The position numbers were made by a program, and so were the translations under genes. Below, in pieces: positions 47,674 through 57,400 of a DNA stretch of 64,000 nt. The DNA is taken from NCBI GenBank assembly GCA_025149125.1, contig CP102272.1, forward strand, positions 2,418,001 to 2,482,000. The letters run 5' to 3'. The stretch comes from [Clostridium] asparagiforme DSM 15981 (GTDB lineage Bacteria; Bacillota; Clostridia; Lachnospirales; Lachnospiraceae). Below the pieces are notes generated by a model. The model did not search any database. It had not been told where the DNA came from and saw nothing but the letters and a program-made list of their open reading frames with translations. Position 1 is the stretch's first letter, and the number at the start of each line of letters is the position of its first letter.

Positions 47674-49971
47674 ATGAGCGGTAAAGGAAAAAATGATAAA
47701 AGCGTGGCGGAAATTGTGGAGGTAAGCAAAAAAATCCCCTGCTGCAAACCGTTGGCGGAGCAAATCGAAATTATGGAAGCGTATACGGACGCGTTTATCA
47801 AATACAGCGGGCAGTCGGCGGCGCGCCGGGAAATTGAGTGCATGAAGGTTTTATTTCCGCGGATGTTCCGTCCGATGGAACCGGAGGACCTGGTAGTGGG
47901 GAGAAGCGACGTGCTGCCCATCGGCTTCGGCTGCGTGACCTCGGTGGGCGGGGTGGGGCATTACTGCGTGTTCAGCAAAATGGAACAACTGCGCAAGAGT
48001 ACGGAGGACCGGACTCTGATCGAACGCCTGAATAAGCTGGAACGGTTTTGGGATGAGAACGATACCAGAAGCCTGTTTTACAATGAAACGCTGACGGAAA
48101 ATACCGTCGGAAAATTCGTGGACGCCAAGTACCCGGCCGTGATTACGGCCCGGCTGAGCGGAACCTACCTGGATTACCCGAAACTGATCCGCCTGGGAAT
48201 CCCGGGCCTGGAACAGGAGATTCGGGAATATCTGGAGCGGGAGACGGAGGAAGAAAAGCGGGATCTGTACGAGTGCTTTTTAGAATGCCTTGGGATTCTG
48301 CGCGATTCCATTGCATTTCACAGGGACATGTGCAGGGAGGAGAAGGACCGCGCGGCGGATCCCGGGCGCAGGCGGCAGCTGCAGGTGTTAGAAGACGCGC
48401 TGGAACACATTCTGACGGACCGGCCGGAAACCATGGTGGAGGGGATCGAGCTGGCCTGGATCTACTCCCTGCTGGCCGGTGTGGTCAATTACGGCCGCAT
48501 CGACGACTATCTGGGCGATTTGCTGGAGCGCGACCTGGACCGCGGGCTGTACACCGGGGAGGAGGCGGTGGCTTATATCTGCTCCTTCTTTAAACTGATG
48601 GAGGCCCGCAGGACCAATGTCAACGGGCGCGTGGTTCTGGGGGGAAAGGGCAGGAAACAAACGCAGGCAAAGGACCTGTTCTGCAAGCTGGCCATCCGGG
48701 CCCTGATGATCAACCGGGATATTGAGCCGCAGTTTACCCTGAGAATCTACCGGGGCATGGACCGGGAGGTGTACGACCTGGCCATCGAGGCCATCTCAAC
48801 GGGCTGCACCTACCCGCTTCTCTACAACGACGACGTGAACATTCCCTCGGCCGGGAAGGCCCTTCGGGTGGATCCGGAGACGGCCGAGGATTACGTGCCC
48901 TTTGGCTGCGGCGAGTTCGTCATCTCCGGACAGAGCATCGGAACGCCCAATGTGCTGTTAAATCTGCTGAAGATCCTGAATATTTCCTTAAACGGCGGCA
49001 TTGATCCCTGGGACGGAAAGGACAAGAGCGGAGGCCTGGCGCTCCTTCCGCCGGAGAACATGGACACGTTTGACGACGTGTGGAAGCAGTACGCGGCTCT
49101 TCTGGATGATTACGTGGAGCGGACGGCGAAGGCGCACCGGTATTCCTATGATTTTATGAACCGCCGGATGAAATTTCTCTTTACCTCCCTTTTGATCAGC
49201 GACTGCGTTGCCAGGGGGAAGGCGGTGCTGGACGGGGGCGCCGGATATCTGGGGGGAACTCTGGAAACGTACGGGAATATCAATGCCGCCGATTCCCTCG
49301 CCGCCGTCAAATACTGGGTGTTTGACAAGAAAAAATACACGCTGCGCCAGATTGTGGACGCCGCAGGCAAAAACTTTGAGGGGGAAGAGAGGCTGCGGAG
49401 GGATCTGCTGGCTGCGCCGAAATATGGAAATGACGACCCATACGCGGACGATATCGCGGTCTCGCTCCACGAGTACATCTGCCGTAAGGTAAGCGATCAG
49501 GCAAAACCCAACGGGTTTCACTCCTACAATGTGGTGGTGATCAACAACCAGGTGAACACGGAGTGGGGGCGCATGACCAGCGCTTCGGCGGATGGACGGC
49601 TCAGTTCCATGTACATGAACAATGGAAATAATCCCCAGGGCGGGGCCGACAAAAACGGGCCAACGGCCATGCTCAACAGCCTGGTGAAGCTGCGAACCGA
49701 TATCCACGCCGGTTCCGTCCAGAATATGAAGTTCAGCCGCTCTATGTTTACGCAGAAGCGGGATCAGGTCAACGCGCTGTTAAAGACATACTTCCGCAAA
49801 GGCGGAGGGCAGATCATGATCTCGGTTGTGAGTAAGGGCGAGCTGGAGGACGCGTACCAAAATCCGGAGAAGTACCCCAATTTGTTGGTGCGGGTGGGCG
49901 GCTTCAGCGCCAAGTTTGTGAATCTGGAAAAGGATGTGCAGCGGGAGGTAATCTCCCGGACATTGAATTAG
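47674..49971 (+). CDS. Glycyl radical enzyme (PFL/dehydratase family) of unknown specificity
   Basis: Oxygen-sensitive radical enzyme of 765 residues. The C-terminal glycyl radical motif is RVGGFSAKF (radical Gly743, in RVxGF). The thiyl cysteine is in FGCGEF (C412, with E414 two residues later). The pair Cys/Glu is the pattern of the dehydratase/lyase groups rather than pyruvate formate lyase, which has two adjacent cysteines. Operon with a fructose-family PTS transporter and a DeoR regulator points to a phosphorylated sugar or sugar-alcohol substrate; a radical lyase that opens 1,5-anhydrohexitol phosphates is one candidate I recall, but no residue here proves it. The activase gene lies 12 bp downstream. 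Confidence 0.9.
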   Translation: MSGKGKNDKSVAEIVEVSKKIPCCKPLAEQIEIMEAYTDAFIKYSGQSAARREIECMKVLFPRMFRPMEPEDLVVGRSDVLPIGFGCVTSVGGVGHYCVFSKMEQLRKSTEDRTLIERLNKLERFWDENDTRSLFYNETLTENTVGKFVDAKYPAVITARLSGTYLDYPKLIRLGIPGLEQEIREYLERETEEEKRDLYECFLECLGILRDSIAFHRDMCREEKDRAADPGRRRQLQVLEDALEHILTDRPETMVEGIELAWIYSLLAGVVNYGRIDDYLGDLLERDLDRGLYTGEEAVAYICSFFKLMEARRTNVNGRVVLGGKGRKQTQAKDLFCKLAIRALMINRDIEPQFTLRIYRGMDREVYDLAIEAISTGCTYPLLYNDDVNIPSAGKALRVDPETAEDYVPFGCGEFVISGQSIGTPNVLLNLLKILNISLNGGIDPWDGKDKSGGLALLPPENMDTFDDVWKQYAALLDDYVERTAKAHRYSYDFMNRRMKFLFTSLLISDCVARGKAVLDGGAGYLGGTLETYGNINAADSLAAVKYWVFDKKKYTLRQIVDAAGKNFEGEERLRRDLLAAPKYGNDDPYADDIAVSLHEYICRKVSDQAKPNGFHSYNVVVINNQVNTEWGRMTSASADGRLSSMYMNNGNNPQGGADKNGPTAMLNSLVKLRTDIHAGSVQNMKFSRSMFTQKRDQVNALLKTYFRKGGGQIMISVVSKGELEDAYQNPEKYPNLLVRVGGFSAKFVNLEKDVQREVISRTLN

Positions 49972-49983
49972 GAGCGCGCCGCT

Positions 49984-50877
49984 ATGGGGATTGTGTTTGA
50001 TATACAGCGGTTTTGTGTAAATGACGGCCCCGGAATCCGCACAGTGGTATTTTTAAAGGGCTGTCCGCTAAAATGCCAGTGGTGCCACAACCCGGAATCC
50101 AACTCCATCAAACGGCAGCTGTACTGTGAGTGGAACCGCTGTGTCCACTGCGGAACATGCGGGGCTGTCTGCGGGCAGCGGGTCCATGAGATGGATGAAG
50201 GAGCCCATCGCATCCGTTTTTCCGGCTGCGCACTGTGCGGAGCGTGTGTGGAGGCATGTCCCCAGGGCGCGCTGGGGGTATACGGAAGGGAGAGGTCTGC
50301 CGGGGAGGTCGTGGCCGAAGTCCTGAAGGATTACGATTATTATGAGGATTCGGGGGGCGGGGTGACCATCAGCGGCGGGGAACCCATGGCACAGGCGGAC
50401 TACGCCCGGGAGCTGTCCGGGGCCCTTAAGGGAGCGGGGCTTCACGTCTGCATGGAGACCAGCGGATTCGCGCCCTGGGAGGCGTACCAAAGGCTTCTGC
50501 CCGATGTGGACCTGTTTCTGTTCGACTACAAGGCTACGGGGGAGGAGCTTCACCGGCGTCTGACCGGCGTGGGCCACGGCCTGATCCTCACGAATCTGCG
50601 GCTGCTTTTAGAAGCGGGGAAAAATGTACGGCTGCGCTGTCCGATCATACCCGGCTACAACCTTTCGGAGGAACATCTGCGGGCCATCGCGGGCCTGAGC
50701 AGATCGGGAGTCTCTGCCGTTGAAATCATTCCCTATCACGACATGGGAAAGGGGAAAGCGAAAAATATCGGTTCCTCCCTGTATTTGAGCGATGTACGGA
50801 CTCCTGAGCAGGCGGAGGTGGAGCGCTGGATCGACGACATTGTCCGATACGGCGGAATTCGGATATTTCAGGCGTGA
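49984..50877 (+). CDS. Glycyl radical enzyme-activating enzyme (radical SAM)
   Basis: A 297-residue radical SAM activase that forms the glycyl radical of the upstream enzyme. The SAM cluster is C27-x3-C31-x2-C34 in KGCPLKCQWCHNPES. Two further [4Fe-4S] ferredoxin clusters are inserted (CVHCGTCGAVC and CALCGACVEACPQ), a feature of activases outside the plain PflA group. GGGVTISGGEPM is the SAM-binding GGE motif. Adjacent to the glycyl radical enzyme with a 12-bp gap. Confidence 0.93.
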   Translation: MGIVFDIQRFCVNDGPGIRTVVFLKGCPLKCQWCHNPESNSIKRQLYCEWNRCVHCGTCGAVCGQRVHEMDEGAHRIRFSGCALCGACVEACPQGALGVYGRERSAGEVVAEVLKDYDYYEDSGGGVTISGGEPMAQADYARELSGALKGAGLHVCMETSGFAPWEAYQRLLPDVDLFLFDYKATGEELHRRLTGVGHGLILTNLRLLLEAGKNVRLRCPIIPGYNLSEEHLRAIAGLSRSGVSAVEIIPYHDMGKGKAKNIGSSLYLSDVRTPEQAEVERWIDDIVRYGGIRIFQA

Positions 50878-50941
50878 CGGCGCCGCGGGAAGGTTTCGAC
50901 CGCTTGTTTTCCGCCCGCCTGTAAAAAAACGAAAAAACCAT

Positions 50942-50972
50942 TTGACTTAGAGTACACTCCAAGGTGTAAGAT
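50942..50972 (+). promoter_or_regulatory. MerR-type promoter (19-bp spacer) of the DUF362 gene
   Basis: TTGACT, a 19-bp spacer and TAAGAT, with the dyad CTTAGAGT-AC-ACTCCAAG inside the spacer (50946-50963). Long spacer plus this dyad is the signature of MerR/AdhR-type activated promoters. A matching promoter lies at 57760-57790. A MerR regulator with Cys52 is encoded at 39287. Confidence 0.75.
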
Positions 50973-51014
50973 ACCGAATAAGCAATGAGAAACACACCCA
51001 TCAAGGAGGTACAA

Positions 51015-51893
51015 ATGGAAAAGTCAAAGGTATATTTCACACCGGAAATCACGCCCCAGGCCCTGGTCCGCATTTACCGGGCCCTGGGCGCAGAGCTTAA
51101 GGACAGCGTGGCGGTGAAGATCTCCACCGGCGAGCCGGGCGGCCATAATTTTTTAAACCCCAACCTGATCAAGGACCTGGTGCAGGAGCTTAAGGGCACT
51201 ATTGTGGAGTGCAACACGGCCTACGAGGGCAGGCGCAATACCTCAATGGCCCACTGGCATACCATGGAGGAGCACGGTTTCACGGCCATCGCGCCCTGCG
51301 ATCTTCTGGACGAGGAGGGGGACATGGCGCTTCCGGTGGAGGGCGGTAAGCATCTGCGGGAGAACTACGTGGGAACCCATCTGAAGGAGTACGGCTCCAT
51401 GCTGATGCTCAGCCATTTCAAAGGGCACGCCATGGGCGGTTTCGGCGGCGCTCTCAAAAATATGTCCATCGGCGTGGCTTCCGCCCGCGGCAAGGTCTGG
51501 ATTCACAATTCCGCCGCCAGCCTGTCCTTCGACTACGTACTCACCGCGGACCACGATTCCTTCCTGGAGTCCATGGCGGACGCGGACAAGGCGGTGATGG
51601 ACTTTATGGGGCGGGAGAATATCGCCTACATCAACGTGGCCAACAACCTGTCCGTGGACTGCGACTGCGACGCCCATCCCCACGACCCGGAGATGGCGGA
51701 CATCGGCATTTTCGCCTCCCTGGACCCGGTGGCTCTGGACCAGGCCTGCGTGGATGCGGTCTACAATTCCCCGGACAGCGGCAAGGCGGCGCTTATTGAA
51801 CGGATGGAAAGCCGCAACGGCATCCATACGGTAGAGGCGGCCCAGGCCCTTGGGCTGGGGCGGCGGGAATACGAGCTGGTGGCGCTGGATTGA
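51015..51893 (+). CDS. DUF362 domain protein
   Basis: A 292-residue cytoplasmic protein of the DUF362 family. Family-like stretches: VAVKISTGEPGGHNFLNPNL, SHFKGHAMGGFGGALKNMSIG and DPVALDQACVDAVYN. Such proteins are often found with Fe-S or redox genes and some have ferredoxin domains; this one has none, although CDCDAHPHDPE could be a metal-binding site. Its MerR-type promoter suggests induction by aldehydes or other electrophiles. Start MEKSK follows AAGGAGG. Function unknown. Confidence 0.8.
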   Translation: MEKSKVYFTPEITPQALVRIYRALGAELKDSVAVKISTGEPGGHNFLNPNLIKDLVQELKGTIVECNTAYEGRRNTSMAHWHTMEEHGFTAIAPCDLLDEEGDMALPVEGGKHLRENYVGTHLKEYGSMLMLSHFKGHAMGGFGGALKNMSIGVASARGKVWIHNSAASLSFDYVLTADHDSFLESMADADKAVMDFMGRENIAYINVANNLSVDCDCDAHPHDPEMADIGIFASLDPVALDQACVDAVYNSPDSGKAALIERMESRNGIHTVEAAQALGLGRREYELVALD

Positions 51894-51959
51894 GAAAATT
51901 CTCCACAGACCGTCTGAACCGTTAACGGAACTATAGCGGAACGATATGAAAGCCGGCAC

Positions 51960-51988
51960 TTGTATCTCAGAATCGTTTGCTGTATAAT
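51960..51988 (+). promoter_or_regulatory. Promoter of the first TetR regulator
   Basis: TTGTAT, 17 bp, TATAAT, about 35 bp before the GTG start at 52023. Confidence 0.75.
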
Positions 51989-52022
51989 ATTCCCACATTC
52001 AAAAAGTAAAGAGGGAATATGC

Positions 52023-52592
52023 GTGACGACACTGACGAAACGGGAGATACTGCGGGCGTTTTCCGAGCTGGCTTCGGAAAAACCCGTGGATAAAATAACG
52101 GTAAAGGAGATCACCGACAACTGTCAGATTTCCAGAAATACGTTTTATTACCACTATCAGGACGTGTACGAGGTGCTGGAGGAGTATTTACGCCTGGAGT
52201 CCCAACGCATGGTGGAACGGCTTGAAAAGGATTTGAGCAGCTGCAATCCGGAGGAGTTCATCGTGCGGGGGCTGGACAGTATGATCAGCCACAGAGCGCT
52301 GTTTTACAACCTGAACCAGTCCTCCGGCAGCGAGGTCAAGCGGTACATGGATAAGGCCGTTTCCGTGATCTTTGAACGTCTGGTGGATATCCTGTCCGAG
52401 GGAATTCCAGCCACGGAGGAGGACAAGGCGCTGATCAGCCGCTTTTACCAGTACGCAATCAAGGGCTTTATGATGGAGTGGCTGGAGAGCGGGGAGAAGC
52501 CGCCTATACAGCGGACCCTGCACCGGCTGAACGTCATTTTCGGAGATGATGTGACGGAGGCGCTCAGGCGCAGCGTAGAACAGCCGGAGTAA
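52023..52592 (+). CDS. TetR/AcrR family regulator
   Basis: A 189-residue TetR-type repressor: KITVKEITDNCQISRNTFYY is the helix-turn-helix, followed by an all-helical ligand domain. A GTG start is chosen because GAGGG lies 7 nt upstream and an earlier in-frame ATG would overlap the promoter. It is separated by a perfect hairpin (52628-52676) from the second TetR gene and the efflux operon. Target and ligand unknown. Confidence 0.82.
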   Translation: MTTLTKREILRAFSELASEKPVDKITVKEITDNCQISRNTFYYHYQDVYEVLEEYLRLESQRMVERLEKDLSSCNPEEFIVRGLDSMISHRALFYNLNQSSGSEVKRYMDKAVSVIFERLVDILSEGIPATEEDKALISRFYQYAIKGFMMEWLESGEKPPIQRTLHRLNVIFGDDVTEALRRSVEQPE

Positions 52593-52627
52593 CATAGCCC
52601 GCAGCGGGATGCGGGGAGAAAATTTGG

Positions 52628-52676
52628 GCAGATAGGGGCCCGGTGCACAAAACTTGTGCACCGGGCCCCTATCTGT
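52628..52676. repeat. Perfect long inverted repeat
   Basis: AGATAGGGGCCCGGTGCAC... and its exact complement form a 21-bp stem (52630-52650 with 52654-52674, extendable by one pair) around a 3-nt loop. No T-run follows on either strand, so it is not a standard terminator; it may be a terminator-like block, a RNA-processing site or an operator between the two regulator genes. Confidence 0.75.
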
Positions 52677-52759
52677 CTATTGCCAGTTAGACAAATCAAA
52701 CTATAATGTATGATTATGACTGCCTGCAATGGCACGCCATGCAGAGGAGGTGAGACAGT

Positions 52760-53377
52760 GTGCCGACACAGAAATTTTTAAATCTGGGCAGATACAAACA
52801 GAAGATGATTCTGGAGGCCATGCGCGATGCATTTCTCAGTGGTCCCTATGCAGAGATCACGGTGAGCGGGCTGATCCGCCAGGCCGGTATCTCCCGGGCC
52901 AGCTTTTACACGTATTTTGACGGGAAGGACGATATGTTTTCCTGTATGCTGAGGTCGATGGAGGGGGAGACGGAGGAGATGCTGCTGGATTCCTTCCGCA
53001 GGCAGAAGGGGGTCTTTAACGACAGTATGGCGGGGCTGTTCCGTTTGCTGACGGAAAATGATGTGGGACGGATGTATTCACAGGTCGGCAAGCATATTCT
53101 GGAGGATGAGGGCTGCAGGCCGGCGTTCGTACAGGTGGAACAGGAGTATTACCGGGCGGGAAAATGGAAAAGCCGGGGCAGGGCTTGTTTTGAAGTTCTG
53201 GACCGCGCCCTCTATCCGCGGTTGGATGAAGATGGGCTGGCCTGTGCCGTGGACATGGGGATGTCAATTCTATACAAGGCGGTGCTGCTGTATTTTGACC
53301 AATGCTCCGGGCTTCAGAAGCTGGAGGAAGCGGTGGAAAAGCAGCTTGGCATATTGGAACAGGGAATCAGGGCCTAG
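52760..53377 (+). CDS. TetR/AcrR family regulator of the RND efflux operon
   Basis: A 205-residue TetR-type regulator with helix-turn-helix VSGLIRQAGISRASFYTYF and the usual helical ligand-binding half. GTG start after GAGGAGGTGAG. It is the first gene of an apparent operon with the efflux adaptor (26-bp gap) and RND transporter, so it most likely represses its own operon and is released by a pump substrate. Confidence 0.88.
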   Translation: MPTQKFLNLGRYKQKMILEAMRDAFLSGPYAEITVSGLIRQAGISRASFYTYFDGKDDMFSCMLRSMEGETEEMLLDSFRRQKGVFNDSMAGLFRLLTENDVGRMYSQVGKHILEDEGCRPAFVQVEQEYYRAGKWKSRGRACFEVLDRALYPRLDEDGLACAVDMGMSILYKAVLLYFDQCSGLQKLEEAVEKQLGILEQGIRA

Positions 53378-53403
53378 GAAGCACGGCCCGGATAGAAAGG
53401 AAG

Positions 53404-54486
53404 ATGATTGTGATGAAGAAGAAAACGATATTGATTGCGGGGGCGGTCGTCCTGTTGGCGGCCGGAGGGATTCTCTTTCGCGTGATCAAAGGAATGGAAA
53501 AACCGGCGGAGTATGAGACGCGTCCCACGGTTTCCGCGGAGGCTCCGCAGACCGGGGATATTGTTTTGTACACGGACTTGACGGGCACGGTGGAGCCACA
53601 GTCCAGGGCGGCGGTTATGCCGAAAATCGGCGGCGAGGTGCTGGAGGTGTATTTCCAGGCCGGGGACCAGGTTCAGGCGGGGCAGGCGCTGCTAAAGATC
53701 GATTCCGACGCGCTGACCTCCTTAAAGCTTCAGATGGAGTCGGCAAAGGTGGCGGCCGACGAGGCGGCCCGGGAGTACGGGCGGATTGAGCCGCTCTACG
53801 CCGGGGGCTACGCGTCCCAGCAGTCCATGGAACAGGCCAGGGACGGAGCCGAGAGCGCCAGGCTGGCCTACGAGGCCGCCAAGCACCAGTACGATCTGCA
53901 GCTGGAGTACACTTCGGTGACCGCTCCCATAAGCGGCACGGTGGAGACACGGAATGTGGAACCCCACGACCACGTTTCCACCGGCACCGAGGTCTGCGTG
54001 ATCTCGGCCGGGGACCAGGTTCAGGTGGAATTCGGCGTGACGGAGAAAACCAGGTCCAATCTGGCGGCCGGGGATACGGTTGCGATCTCGAAGAACGGCA
54101 CGGATTACAGCGGCCGGGTGACGGAGATCGGTTCCATGGTGAATCCGTCCACCGGGCTGTACGATGTGAAGGCGGAGGTGGACCGGGCGGACGGCCTGAC
54201 GAGCGGCACCAGGGTAAAGCTGACTGCGGTGCTCGACCAGGCACGGGGCGTGATGACAGTGCCGGTGGACGCGGTGAACTACGCGGCAGGCCAGCCCTTT
54301 GTGTACTGTTATGAGGACGGCGTGGCGAAAAAGACGATGATTCTTGGCGGAATCTACGATTCGCAGCGCATGGAAGTGAAATCGGGGCTTCAGCCGGACA
54401 GCCAGGTGATCACCAGCTGGAGCAACGAGCTGGTGGACGGGGCAAACGTCCTTCTGGAAGAAGCGCAGCAGGAAGCGGGTGAGTAA
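53404..54486 (+). CDS. RND/HlyD-type efflux adaptor (membrane fusion protein)
   Basis: Membrane-anchored adaptor (360 residues): one N-terminal transmembrane helix (about 8-28), a biotinyl-lipoyl-like barrel split around a coiled coil (GGEVLEVYFQAGDQVQAGQ... VTAPISGTVETRNVEPHDHV), and a beta-barrel plus C-terminal membrane-proximal domain. It links the RND pump to the cell surface. Start at 53404 or 53413 (both have AAAGGA nearby; neither spacing is ideal). The pump gene begins 2 bp after its stop. Confidence 0.88.
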   Translation: MIVMKKKTILIAGAVVLLAAGGILFRVIKGMEKPAEYETRPTVSAEAPQTGDIVLYTDLTGTVEPQSRAAVMPKIGGEVLEVYFQAGDQVQAGQALLKIDSDALTSLKLQMESAKVAADEAAREYGRIEPLYAGGYASQQSMEQARDGAESARLAYEAAKHQYDLQLEYTSVTAPISGTVETRNVEPHDHVSTGTEVCVISAGDQVQVEFGVTEKTRSNLAAGDTVAISKNGTDYSGRVTEIGSMVNPSTGLYDVKAEVDRADGLTSGTRVKLTAVLDQARGVMTVPVDAVNYAAGQPFVYCYEDGVAKKTMILGGIYDSQRMEVKSGLQPDSQVITSWSNELVDGANVLLEEAQQEAGE

Positions 54487-54488
54487 GA

Positions 54489-57400
54489 ATGGTAAATATC
54501 ACAAAATTTGCGGTGAAGCGGCCGGTGACCATTGTACTGTGCCTCATTACCATCGCTTACTTCGGGCTTCAGTCCCTGCTGGGAACCAAGATTGAGCTGA
54601 CTCCGGAGATGGAACTGCCCATGCTGGTGGTGGGCACCGTGTACGCGGGGGCCAGCCCGGACGACATCAACGATCTGATCACCATGAAGCAGGAGGACGC
54701 CATCTCGTCCCTGGACGGGGTGGACACGGTTCAGTCCTTTTCCCAGGAAAATGTGGCTGTCGTCCTGGTACAGTACAAGTACGGCACCAACATCGACACC
54801 GCCTACATTAACCTGAAAAAAGCCATCGACGGAATCCGCAGCCAGATGCCGGACGACATTGAGGAGCCGAATATCCTGGAAATGGATATGAACGCCCAGC
54901 CGGTGGTCACCCTGGCGGTCAGCGGCCAGGTGGACGAAAACCTGTATACATATGTGGACAACAACATTGTGCCGCAGTTTGAGAAGCTGGGCTCCGTGGG
55001 CGAGGTATCCCTGTCCGGCGGCCAGGAAAGCTACATCCGGGTGGAGCTGATCCCGGAGAAAATGGCCCAGTACCATCTGAGCATGTCCGCAGTGGCGCAG
55101 ATCGTGGGAGCCGCGGACTTCACCATACCGGCCGGGGACGTCCACGTGGGCCGGCAGGACTTAGACGTCAGCGTGGGGAACGACTACGATGATGCAGAAA
55201 GCCTTAAGTCCATCGCAATTCCCCTGGCGGGCGGGGACGTGATCCATCTCTCGGATGTGGCCAACGTGTACAGCGCCGTCAAGGACGCGGACTCCATCGG
55301 GCGCTACAACGGGGACGACGTCATTTCCCTGGGAATCAAAAAGCAGCAGAGCGCCACGGCCATCGATGTTTCCAGGGAGGTTATGAAACAGATTGAGGCG
55401 ATACGGGTGACCAACCCGGGGATCCACATCACGGTGATCAATGATTCCAGCGAGATGATCGAGGAGTCTATCTCCAATGTGTTCCAGACCATGATCGTGG
55501 CGGTTCTGCTCTCCATGCTCATCCTGTGGCTGTTTTACGGGGACCTGCGGGCGTCCGTGATCGTGGGAACGTCCATCCCCATCTCCATTGTGCTGGCGCT
55601 GATCGCTATGAGCGCCATGGGATTTTCATTGAACGTGATTTCCCTGACCTCCCTGGTGCTGGGCGTCGGCATGATGGTGGATAACTCCATCAACGTGCTG
55701 GACGGCTGTTTCCGGGCCAAGGAGAAGATGAACTTTTACGACGCCGCCATCGAGGGCAGCCGCACCATGATCGGCGCCATCACCGGCGGCACGGTTACCA
55801 CCTGCGTGGTGTTTTTGCCGCTGGCGCTCTTAAACGGCCTGTCGGGCCAGCTGTTTAAGCAGCTGGGCTTTACCATTGTATTCTGTATGATCGCCTCCCT
55901 GTTTTCCGCGGTGAGCATTGTGCCTCTGTGCTTTTACCAGTGGCATCCAAAGGAAAATGACCGGGCGCCGGCAAACGGGATGGTGAAATCCATGCAGAGC
56001 TGGTACCGCAGCCATATGCCGTCCATTATTCCAAGGACGAAGCTGGTCCTTGGCACCAGCGTGCTGTTCCTGGTACTGGCCCTGCTCATGGCCTCCCGGC
56101 TGAACATGGAGTTGATGTCCACCGTGGATGAGGGCATCGTGCAGATGACGGTCAAAACCAAGCCGGGCCTGTCCGTGGAGGCGATCAACGAGACGCTCTC
56201 CGGGCTGGAGGAGATGGTGATGAGCGAGGAGGACGTGGATCATTATCTCTTGACCTACGGCTCCAGCGGTCTGAGTATGGGCGGCAGCAGCGACGTCACC
56301 CTGAACGCGTATCTGAAGGACGGCCGTAAATTGTCTACCGACCAGGTGATCGACAAGTGGCGGCGTGAGACGGAGCGCTATAAAGATATGTCCGTGACCC
56401 TGAAACAGGGCAGCACCACCAGCTCCGGCTCCATGAGCAGCGGCGATCAGATTGAGATTGATTTGCAGAGCACGGACTATCAGGTTTTAAAGGCCGCTGC
56501 CAACGATCTGACGGAGCAGCTGCGGCAGCGCGGGGATGTGATGCAGGTTCATTCCTCGGTAGAAAACGCGGCCCCGGTGGTCAAGGTGGATATCGACCCC
56601 GTGTCCGCCCAGGCGGAGGGGCTGACGCCCGCGGGCATCGGCTCGGCGATCTACAGCAATTTGAGCGGCATCAAGGCGTCCACCATCCGTGTGGACGGCG
56701 AGGACGTGGATATCAAGGTGGAGTATGCGAAGGACCGGTACGACACCATTGATCAGTTGCAGGGAATGATGATCAACACGGCCTCAGGCACGGCACTTCC
56801 CCTGGAGGACCTGGCACAGATCCGCTATGAGGACAGCCCGCAGCAGATTTCCCGTAAGGATAAACAGTACCAGGTGTCCATCACCATGGAGCCCCAGGCC
56901 GAATACAAGAAAACCGCGGAGAAGGACGTGAAAGAGTTCGTGTCCCAGTGGAAAATGCCGCCGGAGGTTGAGTTGGCGGCCAACTCCCTGGATGAGATGA
57001 TGGGCGAGGAGCTGGGCGCTCTGGGAGGCGCTCTGGTAACGGGCGTGTTCCTGATCTTCATCGTCATGGCAATCCAGTTCGAGTCGCCCAAGTTCTCCCT
57101 GATGGTGATGACCACCATCCCCTTCAGCCTGATCGGCTCCTTCGGCCTTCTGTACCTGGCGGGCAGCCCGATCAGCATGGTTTCCATGCTGGGCTTCCTG
57201 ATGTTGGTGGGTACGGTGGTGAACAACGGCATTCTCTACGTGGAGACGGTGAACCAGATGCTGCCCGAGATGCCCCTTGACCAGGCGCTGGTGGAGGCGG
57301 GCGCCATCCGAATGCGCCCCATCCTGATGACCACGCTGACCACGGTGATCTCCATGGTGCCCAACGCTCTGGCCTACGGCAAGGCGGGCAAGATGATGCA

